A stretch of 64,000 nt of DNA from Vogesella indigofera (GTDB lineage Bacteria > Pseudomonadota > Gammaproteobacteria > Burkholderiales > Chromobacteriaceae): the NCBI RefSeq assembly GCF_028548395.1, contig NZ_JAQQLA010000007.1:190833-254832 (forward strand). Direction: 5' to 3'. This document shows, piece after piece, positions 49,673-57,810 of the stretch (positions are counted from its first letter, which is position 1; the number at the start of each line of letters is the position of its first letter). The notes under the pieces were generated by a model that saw only the letters and a program-made list of their open reading frames with translations, ran no database searches and was not told the DNA's origin. The position numbers were made by a program, and so were the translations under genes.

Positions 49673-49770
49673 GGCGTGGCTTTCTTGGAATATTATGCCC
49701 AATGATGCCAGCACAAGCGGCAGCAATCAATCATCCAGCCAGGTGGTGACACATAAAAGACCCTGATGAC

Positions 49771-50421
49771 TCAGGCGAGCGTGGCCTTCTTGTGGCGCAC
49801 GCCGGCGTCGGGAAAGGTCATCCAGTAGTAGAAGAATTCGCGGGAGATGGTGAGGAAGCTGTCACGTGCGTAGTTGTCGGTGAGGTGCATCAGCATGGCG
49901 TCGACCGCGGTGCGGAAGCTGTCCGGGTGATGCGCCTGGCCGTGCAGCAGGTAAAGCAACGGCTTGATCAGCCCGGCGCGTTCGGCCAGCACTTCTTCGT
50001 CGGCGCCCAGCTCGTACAGCTTGCCCAGGTAGATGTCGAGCGACGGCGGGAAGCTGGCAAAATTTTCTTCGCTCATGCGCTGTTGCAGCTCGGCGAACGA
50101 GGCCAGCACCGGCAACCGCACGTGGTGGGTGGTGAAACCGGCGCGGGTATTCATCTGCGCCAGCTGCTGCAGGTCGCCGAGCCAGAAATAGTAGTACTCG
50201 CGCGCCGCCGTCATCGCTGCCGGGCGGTCGCCGGGCGGACAGATCGACAGCAACGCATTGATCGCGCTGCGATAGACATCGCGGTTGCGCGGCTGGCCGC
50301 GCAGGATCTGCACCAGCCGGCGCAGGATGTTGCGACGGAACAGCACCACCTCCACCGCCGCGCCTTTTTGTTCGAGCAGATTCAGGTACGCATCCAGCGC
50401 CCTGACAGCAATATCACCCAC
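49771..50421 (-). CDS. Hypothetical protein with internal duplication
   Basis: About 216 aa. I recognise no family. Two halves look alike: ALDAYLNLLEQKG ... RDVYRSAINALLSI ... AAREYYYFWLGD in the first and SLDIYLGKLYELG ... PDSFRTAVDAMLMHL ... ISREFFYYWMTF in the second, both helical and ending in an aromatic cluster. No signal peptide. The GTG at 50421 with AGG nine bases upstream is my preferred start; an ATG at 50511 would add 30 less plausible residues. The gene lies between the M32 peptidase and the Ldh-family gene and has the same orientation as both. Confidence 0.65.
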   Translation of the reverse strand: MGDIAVRALDAYLNLLEQKGAAVEVVLFRRNILRRLVQILRGQPRNRDVYRSAINALLSICPPGDRPAAMTAAREYYYFWLGDLQQLAQMNTRAGFTTHHVRLPVLASFAELQQRMSEENFASFPPSLDIYLGKLYELGADEEVLAERAGLIKPLLYLLHGQAHHPDSFRTAVDAMLMHLTDNYARDSFLTISREFFYYWMTFPDAGVRHKKATLA

Positions 50422-50530
50422 AATGACAACCTCATTTATGACAACAGCAGCGCCAGATACAGCACTGGCCTTGTTACCGAAGCGGGCAACAAGGCCAAGT
50501 GCGCCAAGCATAACGTGTTTTCAGCCGCCA

Positions 50531-51586
50531 CTACTGATCGGCATCAATGACCCCGGCACGCCGGGCCGCCGCCACGATGGCCGCCCACTCATTATCGGAA
50601 ATTTCCACCCCCGCGGCCAACCTTTGCGCCTCGCGCAGCCGCTCCGGTTCGCCGGCCAGCAGCAATGGCGGCTGTCCGGGTGGCGGCGGCGAGCTGCGGA
50701 TGTAGGCGGCCATCGCGTCGTACTCGGCGCGCAGCCAGTCCAGATCGCTGACCGCCTCCGGATCGATCAGGATCGCGGTCAGGTTATTGACGATGCCGCC
50801 CGCGCGCGCGTTGTCCGGCTGCAGCGTGCCGCCGCTGGACAGCAGCCCGGCGAGGAACTCGATGGCCGCGACCAGCCCGCCGCCCTTGTGGGCGGCGATC
50901 GGACGCAGCGCACCGCTCGGCGCTTCGTGCATCGCGGCCGGATCGGCCGTCGGCTGGCCGGCGGCATCCAGCATCACCGCCTCGTCAAAGTGCTGGCCGG
51001 CGAGATAGGCCACCCGCGTCTTGCCGTAGGCGACCATGCTGGTGGCGAAATCGAGGATGAACGCCGGCTCGTGGTGGCCGGCCGGAAACGCGATGCACAG
51101 CGGATTGGTGCCGAAGCGCGGCGCCGAGCCGCCGAACGGCGCCACCAGCGGCTGGGGGAAATCGGTGACGTTGACGAAGAACAGCGCCACCTTGCCGGCG
51201 GCGGCGGCCTGTTCGCCGTAGCTGCCGATGCGGCCCATGTGGTGGCTGTTGCGCACCGTCAGTAGCACGATGCCGCTGTGGCCGACGCGCTCGATGGCGG
51301 CGTCCATCGCCTCGCGCACCACGCGCTGGCCGTAGCCGCGCTCGCCGTCGAACTGCAGGATGGCGCCGCAATCGTTGAGCAGCCACGCCGGCTGGTTCGG
51401 CTGCAGCGTGCCGGCGGCGACGCTGTCGACGTAAAACGGCAGCATGCCGACGCCGTGGCTGTCGTGGCCCTTGAGGTTGGCCGCAAGCAGGTGGTCGGCC
51501 ACCACGCTGGCCTCGTCGGCGGTGGAGCCCAGTGCGCACAGGGTGGCGTGCGCCAGGCGGTGAAGACGCTCGGCCGGAATCAGCAT
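50531..51586 (-). CDS. Ldh-family (malate/L-lactate-type) NAD(P)-dependent oxidoreductase
   Basis: A 351-aa member of the LDH2/MDG2 family, which reduces 2-oxo acids or imino acids with a fold unrelated to classical lactate dehydrogenase. Family blocks: LLAANLKGHDSHGVGMLPFYV, NSHHMGRIGSYGEQAA, FGTNPLCIAFPAG, DFATSMVAYGKTRVA and AHKGGGLVAAIEFLAGLLS. The substrate (malate, lactate, ureidoglycolate, piperideine-carboxylate) cannot be decided. It contains two uptake-like cores (50613, 51475). Confidence 0.88.
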   Translation of the reverse strand: MLIPAERLHRLAHATLCALGSTADEASVVADHLLAANLKGHDSHGVGMLPFYVDSVAAGTLQPNQPAWLLNDCGAILQFDGERGYGQRVVREAMDAAIERVGHSGIVLLTVRNSHHMGRIGSYGEQAAAAGKVALFFVNVTDFPQPLVAPFGGSAPRFGTNPLCIAFPAGHHEPAFILDFATSMVAYGKTRVAYLAGQHFDEAVMLDAAGQPTADPAAMHEAPSGALRPIAAHKGGGLVAAIEFLAGLLSSGGTLQPDNARAGGIVNNLTAILIDPEAVSDLDWLRAEYDAMAAYIRSSPPPPGQPPLLLAGEPERLREAQRLAAGVEISDNEWAAIVAAARRAGVIDADQ

Positions 51587-51629
51587 GGCATACCTTGTCG
51601 GGAGAAAGTGGGTTGCAACAGCATAGCGC

Positions 51630-51779
51630 TCAGAACCTGTTCAAGGTCTCGCGCGCTTACGCGAGACCAGGCAAAACGACGGGGCAGCGGCGTTTGGCCG
51701 GATAGAAACCAGCCTGCCGCAGGCGTTGTTAACGCCGTATCGCCCCGATCCGTTGCCGCAGACATTGAACCGCTTCTTA
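51630..51779. repeat. MITE-like inverted-repeat element, copy 4
   Basis: About 150 bp with terminal inverted repeats TCAGAACCTGTTCAAGGTCT and the complement of TAAGAAGCGGTTCAATGTCT. The interior has CGCGAGACCAGGCAAAACGAC, GCAGGCGTTGTTAACGCCGTATCGCC. It is closely related to copy 5. Its right-hand terminal bases supply the ribD stop codon (TTA at 51777-51779). Confidence 0.8.
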
Positions 51780-52901
51780 GCGCGGCGGAAAAGTGAGGGT
51801 AAGCCTGATATCGCGCCCGACCAGGCGCAGGTCGCGCACCGCCAGCGGCACCTTGTCGTCGAGCGAGGTCAGCGCCGGCCAGGCAAACAGGCCGCGTGCG
51901 GCGTCGCCGGCCAGATACGGCGCCAGGTACAGCACCGCCTCGTCCACCAGCGCGGCGGCGACCAGCGCGCCGCCAAGGCCGGCACCCGCCTCCACCATCA
52001 GCTCGTTGACGCCGTCGGCGGCCAGCATTTGCAGCAGCCGCACCAGGTCGACACGGCCGTCGTCCGTCGCGCACGGCAGCAGCCTGACGCCGCGCGCGAG
52101 ATACGGCGCATGGCGGGCTGCATCGCTCACCGCCGTCGCCAGCCAGGTCGGCGCCACGGCGGTGTCGTAGATCGCGGCGCTCGCAGGCGTCTGCAGCGTG
52201 CTATCCACCACCACCCGCAGCGGCTGGCGCGCACACGCCACCTCGCGCACCGTCAGCTGCGGATTGTCGGCCAGCACCGTGCCGCTGCCGGTGAGGATGG
52301 CGCAGTGCGCGGCGCGCAGGCGATGCACGTCGCGGCGCGCGTCGGCGCCGGTAATCCACTGGCTGACGCCATTGAGCAGCGCGGTCTTGCCGTCCAGCGT
52401 CGCCGCGCCCTTCAGCGTCACGAACGGGCGCTGCCGCGTCACCCGCGACAGAAAACCGCGATGCACGCGCTCGGCCTCGGCCTGCAGGCAGCCGGCGGCG
52501 GCGGCAATGCCGACGGCATTCAGCATCGCGATGCCGCGGCCGGCGACCTCGTGGTAGGGATCGACCATCGCCGCCACCACGCGGCCAACCTTTTCCGCGA
52601 TCAGCCGTCCGGCACACGGCGGGGTGCGGCCGTGGTGGCTGCACGGCTCCAGCGTAACGTAGGCGGTGGCACCCGCAGGCGTCAGGCCACGGCGGTAGCA
52701 ATCCTTGATCGCCTGGATCTCGGCGTGGTCCGATCCCACCGCCAGCGTGGCACCCTCGCCAATGACCTGCCCATCGCGCACCAGCACGCAGCCGACGCCG
52801 GGATTGGGCGCCGCGCGGCGGGTGGCGGCGGCGGCTAGGCGCAGCGCCTGCTGCATATAGTGGTGATCGGCGGCACTGAATACGGTCATCTGCAATTCCA
52901 T
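51777..52901 (-). CDS. ribD: RibD, bifunctional pyrimidine deaminase/reductase
   Basis: A 374-aa riboflavin biosynthesis enzyme. Deaminase half (~1-150): NPGVGCVLVRDG, zinc ligands in SDHAEIQAIKDC and TLEPCSHHGRTPPC. Reductase half (~155-374): RPFVTLKGAATLDGK, GSGTVLADNPQLTVR, ELMVEAGAGLGGALVAAALVDE. The start could be 52901 (MELQ) or 52889 (MTVF); I used the longer. It follows nrdR by 28 bases, the common nrdR-ribD order. The stop codon lies within the end of a repeat element, so the C-terminus may have been trimmed or replaced by its insertion. Confidence 0.95.
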   Translation of the reverse strand: MELQMTVFSAADHHYMQQALRLAAAATRRAAPNPGVGCVLVRDGQVIGEGATLAVGSDHAEIQAIKDCYRRGLTPAGATAYVTLEPCSHHGRTPPCAGRLIAEKVGRVVAAMVDPYHEVAGRGIAMLNAVGIAAAAGCLQAEAERVHRGFLSRVTRQRPFVTLKGAATLDGKTALLNGVSQWITGADARRDVHRLRAAHCAILTGSGTVLADNPQLTVREVACARQPLRVVVDSTLQTPASAAIYDTAVAPTWLATAVSDAARHAPYLARGVRLLPCATDDGRVDLVRLLQMLAADGVNELMVEAGAGLGGALVAAALVDEAVLYLAPYLAGDAARGLFAWPALTSLDDKVPLAVRDLRLVGRDIRLTLTFPPR

Positions 52902-52929
52902 GGCAATGCCGCCATTGCGGCGGCGACAC

Positions 52930-53385
52930 TCAGTCGCGCTTCTGGATTTCCTTGATCGCGTCGCTGAACTCGGCAATATCCTGGAAGCTCTTGTACACCG
53001 AGGCAAAGCGCACGTAGGCGACCTTGTCCAGCCGGGCCAGCTCGTTCATCACCATCTCGCCGATCTGGCGGCTGGACACCTCGCGCTCGCCCAGCTGCAG
53101 CAGGCGCTGGCAGAGGCGGTCGATGGCGTCGTCGACCAGCGGCGTCGGCACCGGCCGCTTGTGCAGCGCGCGCAGGAAGCTGGTACGCACCCGCTCGACG
53201 TCGAATTCGGCGCGGTGGCCGCCGGATTTCACCACCTGCGGCATGCGCACGTCGGCAGTTTCAAAGGTGGTAAAGCGCTTTTCACAGCCCATGCAGCGGC
53301 GGCGGCGGCGGATGCTGTTGCCGTCGTCACTGACACGCGAATCAACCACCTGGGTATCGGCACAGCCGCAGAACGGGCATTTCAT
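52930..53385 (-). CDS. nrdR: NrdR, ribonucleotide reductase repressor
   Basis: A 151-aa repressor of nrd operons. N-terminal zinc ribbon with four Cys (MKCPFCGCADTQVVDSR ... RRRRCMGCEKRF) and an ATP-cone domain (~49-139, VVKSGGHRAEFDVERVRTSFLRAL) that binds ATP/dATP. Length is that of the family. It lies downstream of glyA with ~245 bases between. Confidence 0.97.
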   Translation of the reverse strand: MKCPFCGCADTQVVDSRVSDDGNSIRRRRRCMGCEKRFTTFETADVRMPQVVKSGGHRAEFDVERVRTSFLRALHKRPVPTPLVDDAIDRLCQRLLQLGEREVSSRQIGEMVMNELARLDKVAYVRFASVYKSFQDIAEFSDAIKEIQKRD

Positions 53386-53631
53386 GGCTTTACAATCCTG
53401 CTTGTTTCAATAGCCTGATGTTATCAGCAATCGGCACTGCCGCGCAGCCCGTGCCGCAGCGCAGCGTAAGCGGCGGCGGCTCCTCTGCCACCACCGTCAG
53501 TGGCTAGCCGGCGACAGCTGCCCGCCACTCCCAACCTGACACCACTATGCCGCCCCGTGCTGCGGCCAACGTTGGCCGCATGAAAAAAGCGGCCCGCAGG
53601 CCGCTTGGTGTCTACCGTCGGAAACGGTGAC
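53386..53631. other. Intergenic region nrdR-glyA
   Basis: No credible gene. It contains a perfect 20-bp palindrome made of two overlapping copies of the uptake-like word (53561-53580) and the glyA terminator (AAGCGGCC / GGCCGCTT with A6 at 53583-53606, minus strand). The nrdR promoter should lie in 53400-53550. Confidence 0.7.
53583..53606 (-). terminator. Terminator of glyA
   Basis: AAGCGGCC / GGCCGCTT stem with a CGCA loop, followed on the minus strand by a run of T residues, 25 bases past the glyA stop. Confidence 0.88.
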
Positions 53632-54879
53632 TTACTTCTTGCCGTACACCGGGAAACGGTGGCACAGCTCGGTGGCTTCCTTGGCCACGCGCGCCAGTAC
53701 CGCTTCGTCGGTCGGGTTGTCCAGCACATCGGCCACCAGGTTGGCGACGATGCGGGCTTCTTCTTCCTTGAAGCCGCGGGTGGTGATCGCCGGCGAACCG
53801 ATACGGATGCCGGAAGTCACGAACGGGCTTTCCGGGTCGTTCGGGATCGCGTTCTTGTTGACGGTGATGTGCGCCTTGGTCAGCGCGGCATCGGCTGCCT
53901 TGCCGGTCAGGCCCTTGGCACGCAGGTCAACCAGGAACACGTGGCTCTCGGTACGACCGGACACGATGCGCAGGCCGCGCTCGGCCAGGGTCTTGGCCAT
54001 CGCGTCGGCGTTCTTCAGCACCTGTTCCTGATAAGCCTTGAATTCCGGAGTCAGCGCTTCCTTGAACGCTACCGCCTTGCCGGCGATCACGTGCATCAGC
54101 GGGCCGCCCTGCAGCGTCGGGAACACGTTGCTGTTCAGCGACTTCTCGAACTCGGCCTTGGCCAGGATCAGGCCGCCACGCGGACCGCGCAGGGTCTTGT
54201 GGGTGGTGGAGGTCACGAAGTCGGCGTGCGGCACCGGGTTCGGGTACACACCGGCGGCGATCAGGCCGGCGTAGTGCGCCATGTCGACCATGAAGTAGGC
54301 GCCGCATTTCTTGGCGATCTGGCCCATGCGCTCGAAGTCGAAACGCAGCGCGAAGGCGGAAGCGCCGCCGATGATCAGTTTCGGCTTGGTTTCCATCGCT
54401 ACGCGCTCCATGTCGTCGTAGTCGATTTCTTCGTTCTCGTTCAGGCCGTAGGCCACGATGTTGAACAGCTTGCCGGACAGGTTGGCCGGGCTGCCGTGGG
54501 TCAGGTGACCGCCGTGGCCCAGGTTCATGCCCATCACGGTGTCGCCCGGCTTCAGGATGGAGAAGTACACCGCCTGGTTGGCCTGCGAGCCGGAGTGCGG
54601 CTGCACGTTGGCGTACTCGGCGCCGAACAGCTGCTTCACGCGGTCGATCGCCAGTTGCTCGACGATGTCAACGTGTTCGCAACCGCCGTAGAAGCGCTTG
54701 CCCGGGTAGCCTTCGGCATACTTGTTGGTCAGCTGGGAGCCCTGGGCTTCCATCACTGCCGGGCTGGTGTAGTTCTCGGAGGCGATCAGCTCGATATGGT
54801 CTTCCTGGCGCTGGACTTCCGCGCCGATCGCAGCTGCGAGTTCCGGGTCAAACTGGGCAATTTTCAGATCAGCAAACAT
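53632..54879 (-). CDS. glyA: Serine hydroxymethyltransferase
   Basis: A 415-aa PLP enzyme converting serine and tetrahydrofolate to glycine and methylene-tetrahydrofolate. The PLP Lys is in [15 protein letters not shown] (about residue 229). Other blocks are [31 protein letters not shown] and [13 protein letters not shown]. The ATG at 54879 gives the standard N-terminus ([14 protein letters not shown]); a start at 54894 is less likely. Its leader contains a large hairpin (54917-54971). Confidence 0.98.
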   Translation of the reverse strand: MFADLKIAQFDPELAAAIGAEVQRQEDHIELIASENYTSPAVMEAQGSQLTNKYAEGYPGKRFYGGCEHVDIVEQLAIDRVKQLFGAEYANVQPHSGSQANQAVYFSILKPGDTVMGMNLGHGGHLTHGSPANLSGKLFNIVAYGLNENEEIDYDDMERVAMETKPKLIIGGASAFALRFDFERMGQIAKKCGAYFMVDMAHYAGLIAAGVYPNPVPHADFVTSTTHKTLRGPRGGLILAKAEFEKSLNSNVFPTLQGGPLMHVIAGKAVAFKEALTPEFKAYQEQVLKNADAMAKTLAERGLRIVSGRTESHVFLVDLRAKGLTGKAADAALTKAHITVNKNAIPNDPESPFVTSGIRIGSPAITTRGFKEEEARIVANLVADVLDNPTDEAVLARVAKEATELCHRFPVYGKK

Positions 54880-54916
54880 CGTTGACTCTTCCATCTGGAG
54901 GGTTTGAACTAAAAGG

Positions 54917-54971
54917 CAGTCTTGACGTTTAGCCTGTCGCGCGGCGGCGGCAGGGCAAACGTCAACACTGC
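54917..54971 (-). promoter_or_regulatory. Large hairpin in the glyA leader
   Basis: GCAGTcTTGACGTTTaGCCtG pairs with CaGGGCAAACGTCAAcACTGC over 21 positions with few mismatches, around a GC-rich loop. A plausible -10 (TAAAAT) lies just upstream on the minus strand, so the hairpin would form near the mRNA 5' end. It is followed by TTTTAG. Attenuator, stability element or protein site; not resolved. Confidence 0.55.
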
Positions 54972-55013
54972 AGGCAGCTATTTTACCTCATCCGGCGCGG
55001 CGCCGTGATGAAC

Positions 55014-55060
55014 AAATGGCAGGTTCGGCATGAAAGCGGTTCATGCCGGACCTGCCATTT
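55014..55060 (-). terminator. Long hairpin after the 369-aa unknown gene
   Basis: A nearly perfect 21-bp stem (AAATGGCAGGTTCGGCATGAA and complement) with a five-base loop, eight bases past the stop at 55068. It has only a short T tract, but its position makes it the likely terminator. Confidence 0.75.
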
Positions 55061-55067
55061 CAATGAC

Positions 55068-56177
55068 TTACTGCAGTGTCACAGGCTGCGGCGGCCAGTC
55101 GTCGGCGGTGAAGAACAGCGGAATGCCGTCGCGGCTTTCCGGCTGCACCCCGTCCACCACGCGCACGTCGCCGACCTGGCACTCCGCCATCAGCAGGCGG
55201 AAGTTGGTCTCGATCTGCGCCACGTCGTCCTGTGCCGCCAGCGGCCACACGAAGCCGCCCCAGTCCTTCTCGTTGCCGGTGGCCGACACGGTGATGTGCA
55301 GCTCGCCGTTGTCGTGTGCCGACATGATCGCCACCGGCTCCTGGCCCAGGTCGCGCAGCTGGCGGATCTGGGTGCTGGCAAACACCTGCAGCGCCACTTC
55401 CAGCCGTGCAAAGTTGGCCGCAACGATCGCCTGCATCAGCGGCATCGGCGGACGCGGAATCGGGAACAGCGTCACGCCCTCGGTCTTCAGTTGCTCGCCG
55501 ATGAACTTCATCACCGGCACGCCCCAGGCGCCGACATTGCCGCCCAGTTTCACCGGCGGCTCGGCACCGTCTTCACGGATGGCGACACCGAGCAGGTAGC
55601 GCAGGAACACGCCCTCGTCCTTGGCCACGATCGGCGCCGCCGGCAATTCCAGCGGCAGGCCGCGCGCAGCGTCCACCAACTGGCGGGTGTAGCGGTAGAT
55701 CTGGGCGGAATGGATGCCGACCACATTGTCCGGGTGCAGCAGCTTGCCGGACAGGAATACCTCGGCGCCGTCGGCGAACAGGCCGTGCTGGCGGAACAAG
55801 GCATTGAGGGTATCGACGTCGGCGATGCGCTCCGGCAGCGTGGCCTTGCCCTTGCTGCCGATCACCAGCACCAGCGGCACGGCGAAGATCACCGCGTGGC
55901 GGCCGCTGTCCGGACGCTCGGCGGCGTCGCGCAGCGCGTCCCACAGCTCGCGGTAGATCTGCTGCGAGGTCACCATCGCCAACGCAACGGACAGCGATAA
56001 CAGTTCTTCGCGTTCCAGCATCTCGATCAGCGCGGCGCGCAGCGAGGCACGCCACATGGCACGGTCGTCCTCGCTACGCGCGTTCACGATCGATTGCGTG
56101 TAGTGGATCAACATATTGGAAGGGGAAGATTCGGGGTACTGACGCGGATCAGGCAACTGCAGGGAAATATCGCTCAT
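55068..56177 (-). CDS. Hypothetical protein, 369 aa
   Basis: I do not recognise a family. It begins MSDISLQLPDPRQYPESSPSNMLIHYTQSIV, is soluble and has no signal peptide. Conserved-looking stretches are FAVPLVLVIGSKGKATLPERIADVDTLNALFRQHGLF, VVGIHSAQIYRYTRQLVDAA and AIMSAHDNGELHITVSATGNEKDWGGFVWPLAAQDDV. The start at 56177 was preferred over 56258, which would extend into AT-rich DNA. It stands alone, with a hairpin at its end and the candidate small RNA gene upstream in the opposite direction. Confidence 0.75.
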   Translation of the reverse strand: MSDISLQLPDPRQYPESSPSNMLIHYTQSIVNARSEDDRAMWRASLRAALIEMLEREELLSLSVALAMVTSQQIYRELWDALRDAAERPDSGRHAVIFAVPLVLVIGSKGKATLPERIADVDTLNALFRQHGLFADGAEVFLSGKLLHPDNVVGIHSAQIYRYTRQLVDAARGLPLELPAAPIVAKDEGVFLRYLLGVAIREDGAEPPVKLGGNVGAWGVPVMKFIGEQLKTEGVTLFPIPRPPMPLMQAIVAANFARLEVALQVFASTQIRQLRDLGQEPVAIMSAHDNGELHITVSATGNEKDWGGFVWPLAAQDDVAQIETNFRLLMAECQVGDVRVVDGVQPESRDGIPLFFTADDWPPQPVTLQ

Positions 56178-56343
56178 CACAGGCAACCGGACAAATCTGG
56201 CAAAGGCGATATTGTGGCACAGCTTGGCGTGATGCGCCGCATCAAGCGCAGCAAGCAAGCGCTAGATTTTCACTTTCCAACACGCGATGTGTTCAAAGCG
56301 CGACAAAATGTTATATTTTTTGCGTTATTGCAGATTGTATACA

Positions 56344-56372
56344 TTGACAGCGACAAACACGATCCGGATAAT
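56344..56372 (+). promoter_or_regulatory. Sigma-70 promoter of the candidate small RNA
   Basis: Perfect -35 TTGACA (56344-56349), 17-base spacer, -10 GATAAT (56367-56372, five of six). Predicted start of transcription is about 56379. No gene start follows; a terminator does. Confidence 0.75.
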
Positions 56373-56378
56373 CCGTAC

Positions 56379-56470
56379 TCGTTGGGATGCAGCAATTGCT
56401 TCTTGATAGTTTCTCCTCTATTTCTCCTTTGTAGACTTGGCGCGGGCGTAAAACCCCGCGCAATTTTTTT
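56379..56470 (+). ncRNA. Candidate trans-acting small RNA with anti-Shine-Dalgarno motifs
   Basis: About 92 nt between a near-consensus promoter and an intrinsic terminator (GCGCGGG / CCCGCGC, then seven T). The middle is pyrimidine-rich and unpaired, with TTTCTCCTC and TTTCTCCTTT, two segments complementary to Shine-Dalgarno sequences. There is no ORF. This layout is that of Hfq-type small RNAs that block ribosome binding, such as the sibling RNAs of Neisseria. No homologue search was possible, so identity is unknown. Confidence 0.65.
56439..56470 (+). terminator. Terminator of the candidate small RNA
   Basis: Seven GC pairs (GCGCGGG / CCCGCGC) with an eight-base loop, then AA and seven T residues. 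Confidence 0.85.
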
Positions 56471-56641
56471 GCCCGTTTTCCTCCCCCAGCAAAATCAAAC
56501 ACTTGTTCCGTTCGCCGGCCGTTTGTCGCCGTCGCTTGCGCACGCGCACCAATAACGCCAATGGCATGGTCGTGACGTGGTCCCGGCAGGCCCCCTGCGT
56601 TCGGCTTGTCACAGCGCCGCAATCAAAAACGAACATCAAAA

Positions 56642-56693
56642 GTTCGGTTTCACTGAAAACTGAACAAAAAAAAGCCGCGCCAGCTTGCGCGGC
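56642..56693 (-). terminator. Terminator region of the LysR gene
   Basis: GCCGCGC / GCGCGGC with a CAGCTT loop at 56674-56693, followed on the minus strand by eight T residues. A second hairpin (GTTCGGTTT / AAAACTGAAC) follows at 56642-56664. It is ~100 bases past the LysR stop. Confidence 0.8.
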
Positions 56694-56794
56694 GCGGTCA
56701 AGTCAATGCGAAACAATCAGAGGAGAAAACGTCAGGACGACGCTTGCTACGGCTTGGTCACGCCCGCTGCTGAAAAGTTCAGCCGGCTGCCAAT

Positions 56795-57715
56795 TTATTT
56801 GCCGTCACGCCTGGCGACGCCGGCGGCCTGGTCCGCAAAATGCCGGCACAGGAAATCGACAAACAGCCGCACCCGCGCCGACAGCGTCAGCGCCGGCGGG
56901 TACAGCGCGTAGATGTCCGCCGGCGTGCCCTGCCACTGCGGCAGCACCCGCTGCAGGCGGCCGTCGGCCAACGCCGCGCCGACATCCCACTCCGAGCGCA
57001 GCATCACGCCGTGGCCGGCCAGAGCCCAGCCGACCACGCTCTCACCGTCGTTGGCGCTCAGCCGGCCGCTGACCCGCACCAGTTGCTGCTGGCCGTCGCA
57101 CTGCAGCTGCCACTGGCCGTAGACGGCATCGTTCTCGCGCACGAACAGGCACTGCTGCCGGCTGAGGTCCTGTGGCTGGCGGATCGGCGCGGCCTGCTGC
57201 AGATAGGCCGGCGCCGCGCACAGGATGCGGCGGTTGTGCACGATGCGCTGCGCGCACAGCCGCGCATCCGGCGGCGGACCGAAGCGGATGCTGACATCGA
57301 AACTGCCCTCCCCCGGCGCCGGCATGCGCTCGGTCAGGCTCAGCTGCACCGACAGCTGCGGATGACGGGCGGCGAACAGCGCGATCGCCGGCGCGATGTG
57401 GCGGCGGCCAAAGCCGAAGGTGGCGTTGACGCGCAACAGCCCCTGCGGCTCGGCGTGGCTGCCGCGCAGCGAGCGCTCCAGCTCGCCGATGTCGTCCAGG
57501 ATGCGCCGCGCCGCCTGCAGGTAGCGCTCGCCCTCCGGCGTCAGCGCCAGCGTGCGCGTGGTGCGGGCAAACAGCGCCACGCCCAGCCGCTGCTCCAGCG
57601 CCGCCAGCCGGCGGCTGATCGCCGGGGTGGTGACACCCAGCTCCTGCGCGGTCGCGGTCAGGCTGCCGCAGCGGGCAATGCTGGCGACCAGGGTCAAATC
57701 GGCCATCGCGTCCAT
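56795..57715 (-). CDS. LysR-family transcription regulator
   Basis: A 306-aa regulator. The N-terminal helix-turn-helix is ADLTLVASIARCGSLTATAQELGVTTPAISRRLAALEQRLGVALFARTTR (~5-54), followed by the periplasmic-binding-like effector domain. It resembles the DsdC/AaeR-like CrgA subgroup. Divergent from the TSUP permease gene at 57811, which it probably controls; a palindrome lies between them. Start 57715 or the ATG three codons later. Confidence 0.9.
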   Translation of the reverse strand: MDAMADLTLVASIARCGSLTATAQELGVTTPAISRRLAALEQRLGVALFARTTRTLALTPEGERYLQAARRILDDIGELERSLRGSHAEPQGLLRVNATFGFGRRHIAPAIALFAARHPQLSVQLSLTERMPAPGEGSFDVSIRFGPPPDARLCAQRIVHNRRILCAAPAYLQQAAPIRQPQDLSRQQCLFVRENDAVYGQWQLQCDGQQQLVRVSGRLSANDGESVVGWALAGHGVMLRSEWDVGAALADGRLQRVLPQWQGTPADIYALYPPALTLSARVRLFVDFLCRHFADQAAGVARRDGK

Positions 57716-57741
57716 TATTGCTTTCAGGTAAAGAATGGATT

Positions 57742-57756
57742 AATTCAATCTGAATT
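57742..57756. promoter_or_regulatory. Candidate LysR operator
   Basis: AATTCAATCTGAATT, a palindrome (AATTCA / TGAATT) with the T-N11-A spacing typical of LysR sites, 27 bases from the lysR start and between the divergent genes. Confidence 0.55.
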
Positions 57757-57810
57757 ATAAACACGAATGGCGAACGCTAAACTGGCGTCCTCACTTCAAT
57801 GGAGCCAGCC

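Noticed and set aside
53424..53729. 101-codon minus-strand ORF between glyA and nrdR
   Set aside because: Overlaps the glyA 3' end and its terminator, no recognisable protein.
56094..56555. 153-codon plus-strand ORF
   Set aside because: It runs over the unknown gene's start, the small RNA promoter and its terminator, and has no ribosome binding site or domain.
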